DNA of 64,000 nt from Megalopta genalis (lineage: Eukaryota; Arthropoda; Insecta; Hymenoptera; Halictidae): NCBI RefSeq assembly GCF_051020955.1, contig NC_135020.1, forward strand, positions 4,026,001 to 4,090,000, read 5' to 3'. Under the pieces are notes generated by a model. The model was given only the letters and a program-made list of their open reading frames with translations, did no database searches and was not told the origin of the DNA. Below, in pieces: positions 12,058-24,777 of the stretch (position 1 is its first letter; each line of letters begins with the position of its first letter). Made by a program: the position numbers and the translations under genes.

Positions 12058-12179
12058 TTGTTCTTGTTGTTGTTGTTCTGGTTTTTCTTGTCGTTCTTGT
12101 TGTTCCGGTTGTTCTTGTTGTTCTTGTTGTTCTTGTTGTTCTTGTTGTTCTTGTTGTTCTTGTTGTTCTTGTTGTTCTT

Positions 12180-12210
<31 letters not shown>

Positions 12211-12775
12211 CTCTTGTTGTTCTTGTTCTCCATGTTGTTCTTGTTGTTCTTGTTGTTCTTACTGTTCATGTTGTTCTTGTTGTTCTTGTTGTTGTTGTTG
12301 TTGTTGTTGTCCTTGTTGTTCTTGTTGTAGTTGTCATTGTTGTTCTTGTTGTGCTTGTTGTTCTTGTAGATCTTGTTGTTCTTGTTGCTCTTGTTGCTCT
12401 TGTTGCTCTTGTTGTTCTTGTTGTTCTTGTTGCTCTTGCTGCTCTTGTTGCTCTTGTTGCTTTTGTTGCTCTTGTTGCTCTTGTTGCTGTTGTTGTTCTT
12501 GTTGTTCTGGTTGTTGATGTTCTTGTTGTTCATGTTGTTGTTGTTCTTGTTGTTGTTGTTGTTGTTGTCCTTGTCCTTGTTGTTCTTGTTGTTGTTGTCC
12601 TTGTTGTTCTTGTTGTGCTTGTTGATCTTGTTGTTCTTGTTGTTCTTGTTGTTCTTGTTGCTCTTGTTGCTCTTGTTGCTCTTGTTGTTCTTGTTGTTCT
12701 TGTTGTTCTTGTTGTTGTTCTTGTTGTTCTTGTTGTTGTTCTTGTTGTTCTTGTTGTTCTTGTTGTTCTTGTTGT

Positions 12776-12998
12776 TCTCGTTGTTCTCGTTGTTCTCGTT
12801 GTTCTCGTTGATCTCGTTGTTCTCGTTGTTCTCGTCGTTCTCGTTGTTCTCGTTGTTCTCGTTGTTCTCGTTGTTCTCGTTTTCTCGTTGTTCTCGTTGT
12901 TCTCGTTGTTCTCGTTGTCCTCGTTGTTCTCGTTGTTCTCGTTGTTCTCGTTGGTCTCGCTGTTCTCGTTGTTCTCGTTGTTCTCGTTGTTCTCGTTG
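12776..12998 (+). repeat. TCG block, long type with one-base slip
   Basis: About 25 units of TTCTCGTTG in a row with a GATC unit, a CGTCG, a one-base loss at 12,880-12,883, a TCCTCG and a GGTCTCGCTG near the end. Copies lie at 143-365, 23,460-23,684, 33,460-33,685, 38,084-38,308 and 41,294-41,518. Related blocks without the slip lie at 8,411-8,566, 11,288-11,464, 19,046-19,206, 21,973-22,152, 31,981-32,160 and 36,587-36,768. Confidence 0.83.
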
Positions 12999-13365
12999 TT
13001 CTTGTTGTTCTTGTTGTTCTTGTTGTTCTTGTTGTTGTTGTTGTTCTTGTTTTCTCGTTGTTCTTGTTCTTCTCGTTGTTCTTGTTGTTCTTGTTGCTCT
13101 TACTGTTCATGTTGTTCTTGTTGTTGTTGTTGATGATGTTGTCCTTGTTGTTCTTGTTGTTGTTGTCCTTGTTGTTCTTGTTGTGCTTGTTGTTCTTGTT
13201 GTTCTTGTTGTTCTTGTTGTTCTTGTTGTTCTTGTTGCTCTTGTTGCTCTTGTTGCTCTTGTTGCTCTTGTCGTTCTTGTTGTTCTCGTTGTTCTTGTTG
13301 TTCTTGTTGTTCTTGTTGTTGTTCTTGTTCTTGTTGTTGTTGTTGTTGTTGCTCCTGTTGTTCTT

Positions 13366-13396
<31 letters not shown>

Positions 13397-13440
13397 TTCT
13401 TGTTGTTCTTGTTGTGCTTCTTGTTCTTGTTGTTCTTGTT

Positions 13441-13660
13441 GCACATGTTGCTCTTGTTGCTCTTGCTGCTCTGGTTGTTGATGGTCTTGTTGTTAATGTC
13501 GTTATTGTTCTTGCTGTACTTGTTGTTGTTGTTCTTGTTGTTCTTGTTGTTCTTGATGTTCTTGTTGATCTTGTTGTTCTTGTTTCTCTCGTTGCTGTTG
13601 TAGTTCTTGTTGTTGTTGTTGTTCTTGTTGTTCTTGTTGTTCTTCTTGTTGTTGTTCTAG
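13441..13660 (+). repeat. gcac cassette 6 (220 bp, CACATG form)
   Basis: Distinct subfamily: GCACATG, GATGGTC, TTAATGTCG, TTATTG, GTAC and TTTCTCTCG. It lacks the CTGG before the end, and its CTAG is followed by TTGTCC. The same subfamily occurs at 24,126, 34,117, 38,740 and 41,951. Confidence 0.84.
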
Positions 13661-14061
13661 TTGTCCTTGTTGTTGTTGTTCTGGTTGTTCTTGTTGTTCT
13701 TGTTGTTCTTGTTGTTCTTGTTGTTCTTGTTGTTCGTGTTGTTCTTGTTGTTCTTGTTGTTCTTGTTGATCTTGTTGTTCTTGTTGTTCTTGTTGTTCTT
13801 GTTGTTCTTGTTGTTCTTGTTGTGCTTGTTGTTCTAGTTGTTCTTGCTGTTCTTGTTGTTCTTGTTGTTCTTGTTGTTCTTGTTGTTCTTGTTGTTCTTG
13901 TTGTTCTTGTTGTTCTTGTTGTTCATGTTGTTCTTGTTGTTCTTCTTGTTGTTGTTCTAGTTGTCCTTGTTGTTGTTGTTCTGGTTGTTCTTGTTGTTCT
14001 TGTTGTTCCGGTTGTTCTTGTTGTTCTTGTTCTTGTTGTTCTTGTTGTTCTTGTTGTTCTT

Positions 14062-14092
<31 letters not shown>

Positions 14093-14420
14093 TTCTTGTT
14101 GTTCTTGTTGTTCTTGTTGTTCTTGTTGTTCTTGTTGTTCTTGTTGTTCTTGTTGTTCTAGTTGTTCTTGTTGTTCTTGTTGTTCTTGTTGTTCTTGTTG
14201 TTCTTACTGTTCATGTTGTTCTTGTTGTTGTTGTTGATGATGTTGTCCTTGTTGTTCTTGTTGTTGTTGTCCTTGTTGTTCTTGTTGTGCTTGTTGCTCT
14301 TGTTGTTCTTGTTGTTCTTGTTGTTCTTGTTGTACTTGTTGTCCTTGTTGTTCTTGTTGTTCATGTTGTTCTTGTTGTTCTTCTTGTTGTTGTTCTAGTT
14401 GTCCTTGTTGTTGTTGTTCT
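13657..14420 (+). repeat. Cluster of three CTAG-TTGTCC boxes
   Basis: CTAG followed by TTGTCC, a (TTG) step and CTGGTTGTTC occurs at 13,657, 13,957 and 14,395. The second and third are followed by TTCCGG. Other copies follow CTAG at 24,342, 24,642, 25,080, 34,333, 38,956, 39,256, 39,703, 42,167, 42,467, 42,491, 42,938, 52,566, 55,136, 59,692, 62,583 and 63,180. This is a second subfamily of the TGG/CCGG box, linked to TTCATG and TTCTTC upstream. Confidence 0.8.
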
Positions 14421-15399
14421 GGTTGTTCTTGTTGTTCTTGTTGTTCTTGTTGTTCCGGTTGTTCTTGTTCTTGTTGTTCTTGTTGTTCTCGTTGTTCTTG
14501 CTGTTCTTGATGTTCTTGTTGTTCTTGTTGTTCTTGTTGTTCTCACTGTTCATGTTGTTCTTGTTGTTGTTGTTGATGATGTTGTCCTTGTTGTTCTTGT
14601 TGTTGTTGTCCTTGTTGTTCTTGTTGTTCTTCTTGTTGTTCTTGTTGTTCTTGTTCTTCATCTTGTTGTTCTTGTCGTTCTTCTTGTTGTTCTTGTTGTT
14701 CTTGTTGTTCTTGTTGTTCTTATTGTTCTTGTTGTTCTTGTTGTTCTTGTTGTTCTTGTTGTGCTTGTTGTTCTTGTTGTTCCTGTTGATCTTGTTGATC
14801 TTGTTGTTCTTGTTGCTCTTGTTGCTCTTGTTGCTCTTGTTGCTCTTGTTGTTCTTGTTGTTCTTGTTGTTCTTGTTGTTCTTGTTGTTGTTCTTGTTGT
14901 TCTTGTTGTTGTTCTTGTTGTTCTTGTTTTTCTTGTTGTTCTCGTTGTTCTCGTTGTTCTCGTTGTTCTCGTTGTTCTCGTTGATCTCGTTGTTGTCGTT
15001 GATCTCGTTGTTCTCGTTGTTCTCGTTGTTCTCGTTGTTCTCGTTGTCCTCGTTGTTCTCGTTGTTCTCGTTGTTCTCGTTGTTCTCGTTGTTCTCGTTG
15101 TTCTCGTTGTTCTCGTTGTTCTTGTTGTTCTTGTTGTTCTTGTTGTTGTTGTTGTTCTTGTTGTTCTTGTTGATCTTGTTCTTCTTGTTGTTCTTGTTGT
15201 TCTTGTTGTTGTTCTTGTTGTTCTTGTTGTTCTTGTTGTTCTCGTTGTTCTTGTTGTTCTTGTTGTTCTTGTTGTTCTTGTTGTTCTCGTTGATCTCGTT
15301 GTTGTCGTTGATCTCGTTGTTCTCGTTGTTCTCGTTGTTCTCGTTGTTCTCGTTGTTCTTGTTGTTCTTGTTGTTCTTGTTGTTCTTGTTGTTGTTGTT

Positions 15400-15616
15400 G
15401 CACTTGTTGCTCTTGTTGCTCTTGTTGCTCTGGTTGTTGATGTTCTTGTTGTTAATGCTGTTGTTGTTCTTGCTGTTCTTGTTGTTGTTGTTCTTGTTGT
15501 TCTTGTTGTTCTTGATGTTCTTGTTGATCTTGTTGTTCTTGTTGCTCTCGTTGCTGTTGTAGTTCTTGTTGTTCTGGTTGTTGTTGTTCTTGTTGTTCTT
15601 GTTGTTCTTGTTCTAG
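15400..15616 (+). repeat. gcac cassette 7 (217 bp)
   Basis: Preceded directly by a (TTG) run and carrying TTAATGCTG and TTGATG before GATC. The same set of variants marks 26,262 and 44,120. Confidence 0.83.
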
Positions 15617-15880
15617 TTGTTCTTGTTGTTGTTGTTCTGGTTTTTCTTGTTGTTCTTGTTGTTCTTGTTCTCCTTGTTGTTCTTGTTGTTCTTGTTGTTC
15701 TTGTTGTTCTTGTTGTTCTTGTTGTTCTTGTTGTTCTTGCTGTTCTTGTTGTTGTTGTCGTTGTTGTTCTTGTTGTTGCTGTCATTGTTGTTCTTGTTGT
15801 GCTTGTTGTTCTTGTAGATCTTGTTGTTCTTGTTGCTCTTGTTGCTCTTGTTGTTCTTGTTGCTCTTGTTGTTATTGTTG

Positions 15881-15970
15881 TTCTCGATGTTCTCGTTGTT
15901 CTCGTTGTCCTCGTTGTTCTCGTTGTTCTCGTTGTTCTCGTTGTTCTCGTTGTTCTCGTTGTTCTCGTTG
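15881..15970 (+). repeat. Short TCG block with CTCGATG
   Basis: About ten units starting with TTCTCGATG and containing TCCTCG near the left end. It follows a TGTAGATC-CTC segment. Copies lie at 26,743-26,842, 44,611-44,710, 45,795-45,895, 46,702-46,800, 48,338-48,437, 49,530-49,628 and 50,440-50,537, which makes it the core of the 909-1,192 bp sub-units. Confidence 0.8.
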
Positions 15971-16401
15971 TTCTTGTTGTTCTTGTTGTTCTTGTTGTTC
16001 TTGTTGTTCTTGTTAATCTTGTTGATCTTGTTGTTCTTGTTGTTCTTGTTGTTCTTGTTGTTCTTGGTGTTCTTGTTGTTCTTCTTGTTCTTCTTGTTCT
16101 AGTTGTTGTTGTTGTTGTTCCTGTTGTTGTTCTTCTTGTTCTTCTTGTTGTTCTTGTTGTTCTTGTTGTTCTTCTTGTTGTTGTTCTTGTTGTTCTTGTT
16201 GTTCTTGTTGTTCTTGTTGCTCTCGTCGTTGTTGTTCCCGTTGTTCTTGGTCTTGCTGTTCCCGTTGTTCTTGTTGTTGTTGTTGTTGTTGTTGTTCTTG
16301 TTGTTCTTGTTGTTCTTGTTGTTCTTGTTGTTCTTGTTGTTCTTGTTGTTCTTGTTGTTCTTGTTGTTCTTGTTGTGCTTGTTGTTCTTGTTGTTCTTGT
16401 T

Positions 16402-16556
16402 GCACTTGTTGCTCTTGTTGCTCTTGTTGCTCTGGTTGTTGATGTTCTTGTTGTTAATGTTGTTGTTGTTCTTGCTGTTCATGTTGTTGTTGTTCTTGTT
16501 GTTCTTGTTGTTCTTGTTGTTCTTGTTGTTCTTGTTGTTCTTGTTGTTCTTGTTGT
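16402..16556 (+). repeat. gcac cassette 8 (truncated at the copy A/B junction)
   Basis: The head is normal through TTAATG and a CTGTTCATG variant. The tail from GATC to CTAG is missing because the sequence runs into the start of copy B. The complete counterpart is cassette 13 at 27,273, which shares the CTGTTCATG variant. Confidence 0.8.
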
Positions 16557-16747
16557 TCTTGTTGTTGTTGTTGTTGCTCTTGCTGTTCTTGTTGTTCTTG
16601 TTGTTGTTATTGTTGTTGTTGTCCTTGTTGTTCTTGTTGTCCTTGTTGTTCTTGTTGTTCTTGTTGTTCTTGTTGTTCTTGTTGTTCTTGTTGTTCTTGT
16701 TGTTCTTGTTGTTCTTGTTGTTCTTGTTGTTCTTGTTGTTCTTGTTC

Positions 16748-16779
<32 letters not shown>

Positions 16780-17242
16780 CTTGTTGTTCTTACTGTTCAT
16801 GTTGTTCTTGTTGTTGTTGTTGATGATGTTGTCCTTGTTGTTCTTGTTGTTGTTGTCCTTGTTGTTCTTGTTGTGCTTGTTGTTCTTGTTGTTCTTGTTG
16901 TTCTTGTTGTTCTTGTTGTTCTTGTTGTTCTTGTTGTTCTTGTTGTCCTTGTTGTTCTTTTTGTTCTTGTTGTTCTTGTTGATCTTGTTGATCTTGTTGA
17001 TCTTGTTGATCTTGTTGATCTTGTTGATCTCGTTGATCTCGTTGATCTCGTTGTTCTCGTTGTTGTCGTTGTACTCGTTGTTCTCGTTGTTCTCGTTGTT
17101 CTCGTTGTTCTCGTTGTTCTCGTTGTTCTCGTTGTTCTCGTTGTCCTCGTTGTTCTCGTTGGTCTCGTTGTTCTCGTTGTTCTCGTTGTTCTCGTTGTTC
17201 TCGTTGTTCTTGTTGTTCTTGTTGTTCTTGTTGTTCTTGTTC

Positions 17243-17280
<38 letters not shown>

Positions 17281-17400
17281 CTTGTTGTACTTGTTGCTCT
17301 TGTTGCTCTTGTTGTTCTTGTTGTTCTTGTTGTGCTTGTTGTTCTTGTTGCTTTTGTTGTTCTTGCTGTTCTTGTTGTTCTTGTTGTTCTTGTTGTTCTT

Positions 17401-17431
<31 letters not shown>

Positions 17432-19580
17432 TTCTCGTTGTTCTTGTTCTTCTCGTTGTTCTTGTTGTTCTTGTTGTTCTTACTGTTCATGTTGTTCTTG
17501 TTGTTCTTGTTGTTGTTGTTGTTGTCCTTGTTGTTCTTGTTGTTGTTGTCATTGTTGTTCTTGTTGTGCTTGTTGTTCTTGTAGATCTTGTTGTTCTTGT
17601 TGTTCTTGTTGTTCTTGTTGCTCTTGTTGCTCTTGTTGCTCTCGTTGTTCTCGTTGTTCTTGTTTTTCTTGTTGTTGTTCTTGTTGTTCTTGTTGTTGTT
17701 CTTGTTGTTCTCGTTGTTCTCGTTGTTCTCGTTGTTGTCGTTGTTCTCGTTGATCTCGTTGTTCTCGTTGTTCTCGTTGTTCTCGTTGTTCTCGTTGTTC
17801 TCGTTGTTCTCGTTGTTCTCGTTGTTCTCGTTGTTCTCGTTGTTCTCGTTGTTCTCGTTGTTCTCGTTGGTCTCGTTGTTCTCGTTGTTCTCGTTGTTCT
17901 CGTTGTTCTCGTTGTTCTCGTTGTTTTTGTTGTTCTTGTTGTTCTTGTTGTTCTTGTTGTTCTTGTTGTTCTTGTTGTTCTTGTTGTTCTTGTTGTTCTT
18001 GTTGTTCTTGTTGTTCTCGTTGTTCTTGTTCTTCTCGTTGTTCTTGTTGTTCTTGGTGCCCTTACTGTTCATGTTGTTCTTGTTGTTGTTGTTGATGATG
18101 TTGTCCTTGTTGTTCTTGTTGTTCTTGTTCTTCTTGTTGCTCTTGTTGTTCTTGTTGTTCTTACTGTTCATGTTGTTCTTGTTGTTGTTGTTGATGATGT
18201 TGTCCTTGTTGTTCTTGTTGTTGTTGTCCTTGTTGTTCTTGTTGTGCTTGTTGTTCTTGTTGTTCTTGTTGTTCTTGTTGATCTTGTTGATCTTATTGGT
18301 CTTGTTGTTCTTGTTGTTCTTGTTGCTCTTGTTGCTCTTGTTGCTCTTGTTGCTCTTGTTGCTCTTGTCGTTCTTGTTGTTCTCGTTGTTCTTGTTGTTC
18401 TTGTTGGTCTTGTTCTTGTTGTTCTTGTTGTTTTTGCTGTTCATGTTGTCTTGTTGTCCTTGTTGTTCTAGCTGTTCTTGTTGTTCTTGTTGTTCTTGTT
18501 GTTCTTGCTGTTCTTGTTCTTGTTTTTCTTGCTGTTCATGCTGTTCTTGCTGTTCATGTTGTTCTTGTTGTTGTTGTTGTTCTTATTTTTGTTGTTGTTG
18601 TTGTTGTTATTGTTGTTGTTGTCCTTGTTGTTCTTGTTGTTCTTTTTGTTCTTGATGTTCTTGTTGTTCTTGTTGTTCTTGTTGTTCTTGTTGTTCTTGT
18701 TGCTCTTGTTGCTCTTGTTGCTCTTGTTGCTTTTGTTGCTCTTGTTGCTCTTGTTGCTGTTGTTGTTCTTGTTGTTCTGGTTGTTGATGTTCTTGTTGTT
18801 CATGTTGTTGTTGTCCTTGTCCTTGTTGTTCTTGTTGTTGTTGTCCTTGTTGTTCTTGTTGTGCTTGTCCTTGTTGTTCTTGTTGTGCTTGTTGATCTTG
18901 TTGTTCTTGTTGTTCTTGTTGTTCTTGTTGCTCTTGTTGCTCTTGTTGTTCCTGTTGTTCTTGTTGTTCTTGTTGTTGTTCTTGTTGTTCTTGTTGTTGT
19001 TCTTGTTGTTCTTGTTGTTCTTGTTGTTCTTGTTGTTCTTGTTGTTCTCGTTGTTCTCGTTGTTCTCGTTGTTCTCGTTGATCTCGTTGTTCTCGTTGTT
19101 CTCGTTGTTCTCGTTGTTCTCGTTGTTCTCGTTGTCCTCGTTGTTCTCGTTGTTCTATTTGTTCTCGTTGGTCTCGCTGTTCTCGTTGTTCTCGTTGTTC
19201 TCGTTGTTCTTATTGTTCTTGTTGTTCTTGTTGTTCTTGCTGTTCTTGTTGTTGTTGTTGTTCTTGTTGTTCTCGTTGTTCTTGTTCTTCTCGTTGTTCT
19301 TGTTGTTCTTGTTGCTCTCACTGTTCATGTTGTTCTTGTTGTTGTTGTTGATGATGTTGTCCTTGTTGTTCTTGTTGTTCTTGTTCTTCTTGTTGCTCTT
19401 GTTGTTCTTGTTGTTCTTACTGTTCACGTTGTTCTTGTTGTTGTTGTTGATGATGTTGTCCTTGTTGTTCTTGTTGTTGTTGTCCTTGTTGTTCCTGTTG
19501 TTCTTGTTGTTCTTGTTGCTCTTGCTGCTCTTGTTGTTCTTGTTGTTCTTGTTGTGCTTGTTGTTCTTGTTGTTCTTGTT

Positions 19581-19788
19581 GCACTTGTTGCTCTTGTTGC
19601 TCTTGTTGCTCTGGTTGTTGATGTTCTTGTTGTTAATGTTGTTGTTGTTCTTGCTGTTCTTGTTGTTGTTGTTCTTGTTGTTCTTGTTGTTCTTGTTGAT
19701 TTTGTTGTTCTTGTTGCTCTCGTTGCTGTTGTAGTTCTTGTTGTTCTGGTTGTTGTTGTTCTTGTTGTTCTTCTTGTTCTTGTTCTAG
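19581..19788 (+). repeat. gcac cassette 9 (208 bp)
   Basis: Copy B counterpart of cassette 4, with the same GATTTTG variant. Confidence 0.83.
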
Positions 19789-22525
19789 TTGTTCTTGTTG
19801 TTGTTGTTCTGGTTTTTCTTGTCGTTCTTGTTGTTCCGGTTGTTCTTGTTGTTCTTGTTGTTCTTGTTGTTCTTGTTGTTCTTGTTGTTCTTGTTGTTCT
19901 TGTCGCTCTTGTTGTTCTTGTTGTTCTTGTTGTTCTTGTTCTCCATGTTGTTCTTGTTGTTCTTGTTGTTCTTACTGTTCATGTTGTTCTTGTTGTTCTT
20001 GTTGTTGTTGATGTTCTTGTTGTTAATGTTGTTGTTGTTCTTGCTGTTCTTGTTGTTGTTGTTCTTGTTGTGCTTGTTGTTCTTGTAGATCTTGTTGTTC
20101 TTGTTGCTCTTGTTGCTCTTGTTGCTCTTGTTGTTCTTGTTGTTCTTGTTGCTCTTGTTGCTCTTGTTGCTCTTGTTGCTTTTGTTGCTCTTGTTGCTCT
20201 TGTTGTTGTTGTTGTTCTTGTTGTTCTGGTTGTTGATGTTCTTGTTGTTCATGTTGTTGTTGTTCTTCTTGTTGTTGTTGTTGTTGTCCTTGTCCTTGTT
20301 GTTCTTGTTGTTGTTGTCCTTGTTGTTCTTGTTGTGCTTGTTGATCTTGTTGTTCTTGTTGTTCTTGTTGCTCTTGTTGCTCTTGTTGCTCTTGTTTTTC
20401 TTGTTGTTCTTGTTCTCCTTGTTGTTCTTGTTGTTCTTGTTGTTCTTACTGTTCATGTTGTTCTTGTTGTTCTTGTTGTTGTTGTTGTTGTTGTCCTTGT
20501 TGTTCTTGTTGTTGTTGTCATTGTTGTTCTTGTTGTGCTTGTTGTTCTTGTAGATCTTGTTGTTCTTGTTGTTCTTGTTGTTCTTGTTGCTCTTGTTGCT
20601 CTTGTTGCTCTTGTTGTTCTCGTTGTTCTTGTTTTTCTTGTTGTTGTTCTTGTTGTTCTTGTTGTTGTTCTTGTTGTTCTCGTTGTTCTCGTTGTTCTCG
20701 TTGTTCTCGTTGTTCTCGTTGATCTCGTTGTTCTCGTTGTTCTCGTTGTTCTCGTTGTTCTCGTTGTTCTCGTTGTTCTCGTTGTTCTCGTTGTTCTCGT
20801 TGTTCTCGTTGGTCTCGTTGTTCTCGTTGTTCTCGTTGTTCTCGTTGTTCTCGTTGTTCTCGTTGTTTTTGTTGTTCTTGTTGTTCTTGTTGTTCTTGTT
20901 GTTCTTGTTGTTCTTGTTGTTCTCGTTGTTCTTGTTCTTCTCGTTGTTCTTGTTCTTCTTGTTGCTCTTACTGTTCATGTTGTTCTTGTTGTTGTTGTTG
21001 ATGATGTTGTCCTTGTTGTTCTTGTTGTTCTTGTTCTTCTTGTTGCTCTTGTTGTTCTTGTTGTTCTTACTGTTCATGTTGATCTTGTTGTTGTTGTTGA
21101 TGATGTTGTCCTTGTTGTTCTTGTTGTTGTTGTCCTTGTTGTTCTTGTTGTGCTTGTTGTTCTTGTTGTTCTTGTTGTTCTTGTTGATCTTGTTGATCTT
21201 GTTGGTCTTGTTGTTCTTGTTGTTCTTGTTGCTCTTGTTGCTCTTGTTGCTCTTGTTGCTCTTGTTGCTCTTGTCGTTCTTGTTGTTCTCGTTGTTCTTG
21301 TTGTTCTTGTTGGTCTTGTTCTTGTTGTTCTTGTTGTTTTTGCTGTTCATGTTGTCTTGTTGTCCTTGTTGTTCTAGTTGTTCTTGTTGTTCTTGTTGTT
21401 CTTGTTGTTCTTGTTGTTCTTGCTGTTCTTGTTCTTGTTTTTCTTGCTGTTCATGCTGTTCTTGCTGTTCATGTTGTTGTTGTTGTTCTTATTTTTGTTG
21501 TTGTTGTTGTTGTAATTGTTGTTGTTGTCCTTGTTGTTCTTGTTGTTCTTTTTGTTCTTGATGTTCTTGTTGTTCTTGTTGTTCTTGTTGTTCTTGTTGT
21601 TCTTGTTGCTCTTGTTGCTCTTGTTGCTCTTGTTGCTTTTGTTGCTCTTGTTGCTCTTGTTGCTGTTGTTGTTCTTGTTGTTCTGGTTGTTGATGTTCTT
21701 GTTGTTCATGTTGTTGTTGTTCTTGTTGTTGTTGTTGTTGTCCTTGTCCTTGTTGTTCTTGTTGTTGTTGTCCTTGTTGTTCTTGTTGTGCTTGTCCTTG
21801 TTGTTCTTGTTGTGCTTGTTGATCTTGTTGTTCTTGTTGTTCTTGTTGTTCTTGTTGCTCTTGTTGCTCTTGTTGTTCCTGTTGTTCTTGTTGTTCTTGT
21901 TGTTGTTCTTGTTGTTCTTGTTGTTGTTCTTGTTGTTCTTGTTGTTCTTGTTGTTCTTGTTGTTCTTGTTGTTCTCGTTGTTCTCGTTGTTCTCGTTGTT
22001 CTCGTTGATCTCGTTGTTCTCGTTGTTCTCGTTGTTCTCGTTGTTCTCGTTGTTCTCGTTGTTCTCGTTGTTCTCGTTGTCCTCGTTGTTCTCGTTGTTC
22101 TCGTTGTTCTCGTTGGTCTCGCTATTCTCGTTGTTCTCGTTGTTCTCGTTGTTCTTGTTGTTCTTGTTGTTCTTGTTGTTCTTGCTGTTCTTGTTGTTGT
22201 TGTTGTTCTTGTTGTTCTCGTTGTTCTTGTTCTTCTCGTTGTTCTTGTTGTTCTTGTTGCTCTCACTGTTCATGTTGTTCTTGTTGTTGTTGTTGATGAT
22301 GTTGTCCTTGTTGTTCTTGTTGTTCTTGTTCTTCTTGTTGCTCTTGTTGTTCTTGTTGTTCTTACTGTTCACGTTGTTCTTGTTGTTGTTGTTGATGATG
22401 TTGTCCTTGTTGTTCTTGTTGTTGTTGTCCTTGTTGTTCCTGTTGTTCTTGTTGTTCTTGTTGCTCTTGCTGCTCGTGTTGATCTTGTTGTTCTTGTTGT
22501 GCTTGTTGTTCTTGTTGTTCTTGTT

Positions 22526-22742
22526 GCACTTGTTGCTCTTGTTGCTCTTGTTGCTCTGGTTGTTGATGTTCTTGTTGTTAATGTTGTTGTTGTTCTTGCT
22601 GTTCTTGTTGTTGTTGTTCTTGTTGTTCTTGTTGTTCTTGTTGTTCTTGTTGATCTTGTTGTTCTTGTTGCTCTCGTTGCTGTTGTAGTTCTTGTTGTTC
22701 TGGTTGTTGTTGTTCTTGTTGTTCTTCTTGTTCTTGTTCTAG
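22526..22742 (+). repeat. gcac cassette 10 (217 bp)
   Basis: Copy B counterpart of cassette 5. Confidence 0.83.
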
Positions 22743-22864
22743 TTGTTCTTGTTGTTGTTGTTCTGGTTTTTCTTGTCGTTCTTGTTGTTCCGGTTGTTCT
22801 TGTTGTTCTTGTTGTTCTTGTTGTTCTTGTTGTTCTTGTTGTTCTTGTTGTTCTTGTTGTTCTT

Positions 22865-22895
<31 letters not shown>

Positions 22896-24050
22896 CTCTT
22901 GTTGTTCTTGTTCTCCATGTTGTTCTTGTTGTTCTTGTTGTTCTTACTGTTCATGTTGTTCTTGTTGTTCTTGTTGTTGTTGTTGTTGTTGTTGTCCTTG
23001 TTGTTCTTGTTGTAGTTGTCATTGTTGTTCTTGTTGTGCTTGTTGTTCTTGTAGATCTTGTTGTTCTTGTTGCTCTTGTTGCTCTTGTTGCTCTTGTTGT
23101 TCTTGTTGTTCTTGTTGCTCTTGCTGCTCTTGTTGCTCTTGTTGCTTTTGTTGCTCTTGTTGCTCTTGTTGCTGTTGTTGTTCTTGTTGTTCTGGTTGTT
23201 GATGTTCTTGTTGTTCATGTTGTTGTTGTTCTTGTTGTTGTTGTTGTTGTTGTCCTTGTCCTTGTTGTTCTTGTTGTTGTTGTCCTTGTTGTTCTTGTTG
23301 TGCTTGTTGATCTTGTTGTTCTTGTTGTTCTTGTTGTTCTTGTTGCTCTTGTTGCTCTTGTTGCTCTTGTTGTTCTTGTTGTTCTTGTTGTTCTTGTTGT
23401 TGTTCTTGTTGTTCTTGTTGTTGTTCTTGTTGTTCTTGTTGTTCTTGTTGTTCTTGTTGTTCTCGTTGTTCTCGTTGTTCTCGTTGTTCTCGTTGATCTC
23501 GTTGTTCTCGTTGTTCTCGTCGTTCTCGTTGTTCTCGTTGTTCTCGTTGTTCTCGTTGTTCTCGTTTTCTCGTTGTTCTCGTTGTTCTCGTTGTTCTCGT
23601 TGTCCTCGTTGTTCTCGTTGTTCTCGTTGTTCTCGTTGGTCTCGCTGTTCTCGTTGTTCTCGTTGTTCTCGTTGTTCTCGTTGTTCTTGTTGTTCTTGTT
23701 GTTCTTGTTGTTCTTGTTGTTGTTGTTGTTCTTGTTTTCTCGTTGTTCTTGTTCTTCTCGTTGTTCTTGTTGTTCTTGTTGCTCTTACTGTTCATGTTGT
23801 TCTTGTTGTTGTTGTTGATGATGTTGTCCTTGTTGTTCTTGTTGTTGTTGTCCTTGTTGTTCTTGTTGTGCTTGTTGTTCTTGTTGTTCTTGTTGTTCTT
23901 GTTGTTCTTGTTGATCTTGTTGCTCTTGTTGCTCTTGTTGCTCTTGTTGCTCTTGTCGTTCTTGTTGTTCTCGTTGTTCTTGTTGTTCTTGTTGTTCTTG
24001 TTGTTGTTCTTGTTCTTGTTGTTGTTGTTGTTGTTGCTCCTGTTGTTCTT

Positions 24051-24081
<31 letters not shown>

Positions 24082-24125
24082 TTCTTGTTGTTCTTGTTGT
24101 GCTTGTTGTTCTTGTTGTTCTTGTT

Positions 24126-24345
24126 GCACATGTTGCTCTTGTTGCTCTTGCTGCTCTGGTTGTTGATGGTCTTGTTGTTAATGTCGTTATTGTTCTTGCT
24201 GTACTTGTTGTTGTTGTTCTTGTTGTTCTTGTTGTTCTTGATGTTCTTGTTGATCTTGTTGTTCTTGTTTCTCTCGTTGCTGTTGTAGTTCTTGTTGTTG
24301 TTGTTGTTCTTGTTGTTCTTGTTGTTCTTCTTGTTGTTGTTCTAG
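24126..24345 (+). repeat. gcac cassette 11 (220 bp, CACATG form)
   Basis: Copy B counterpart of cassette 6. The upstream triplet is TGCTTG where copy A has TGCTTC. Confidence 0.83.
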
Positions 24346-24746
24346 TTGTCCTTGTTGTTGTTGTTCTGGTTGTTCTTGTTGTTCTTGTTGTTCTTGTTGT
24401 TCTTGTTGTTCTTGTTGTTCGTGTTGTTCTTGTTGTTCTTGTTGTTCTTGTTGATCTTGTTGTTCTTGTTGTTCTTGTTGTTCTTGTTGTTCTTGTTGTT
24501 CTTGTTGTGCTTGTTGTTCTAGTTGTTCTTGCTGTTCTTGTTGTTCTTGTTGTTCTTGTTGTTCTTGTTGTTCTTGTTGTTCTTGTTGTTCTTGTTGTTC
24601 TTGTTGTTCATGTTGTTCTTGTTGTTCTTCTTGTTGTTGTTCTAGTTGTCCTTGTTGTTGTTGTTCTGGTTGTTCTTGTTGTTCTTGTTGTTCCGGTTGT
24701 TCTTGTTGTTCTTGTTCTTGTTGTTCTTGTTGTTCTTGTTGTTCTT

Positions 24747-24777
<31 letters not shown>

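Larger units (their letters stand above)
5895..16556 (+). repeat. Large higher-order unit, copy A (about 10.66 kb)
   Basis: This segment is followed directly by copy B at 16,557. Matching landmarks sit at offset 10,661 (6,927 to 17,588), 10,634 (7,844 to 18,478 and 9,155 to 19,789), 10,685 (12,058 to 22,743), 10,862 (15,617 to 26,479) and 10,871 (16,103 to 26,974). The offset changes are a 27 bp loss near 7.3 kb, a 51 bp gain near 11.1 kb and about 180 bp of extra sequence near 14.6 kb, all as seen in copy B. The unit holds full cassettes at 8,947, 11,841, 13,441 and 15,400 and a truncated one at 16,402. The left edge is placed where 5,895 onward begins to match 16,557 onward. Confidence 0.88.

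Noticed and set aside
16402..16556. Truncated cassette as an insertion-sequence boundary
   Set aside because: The truncation falls exactly at the start of copy B and is explained by the tandem duplication.
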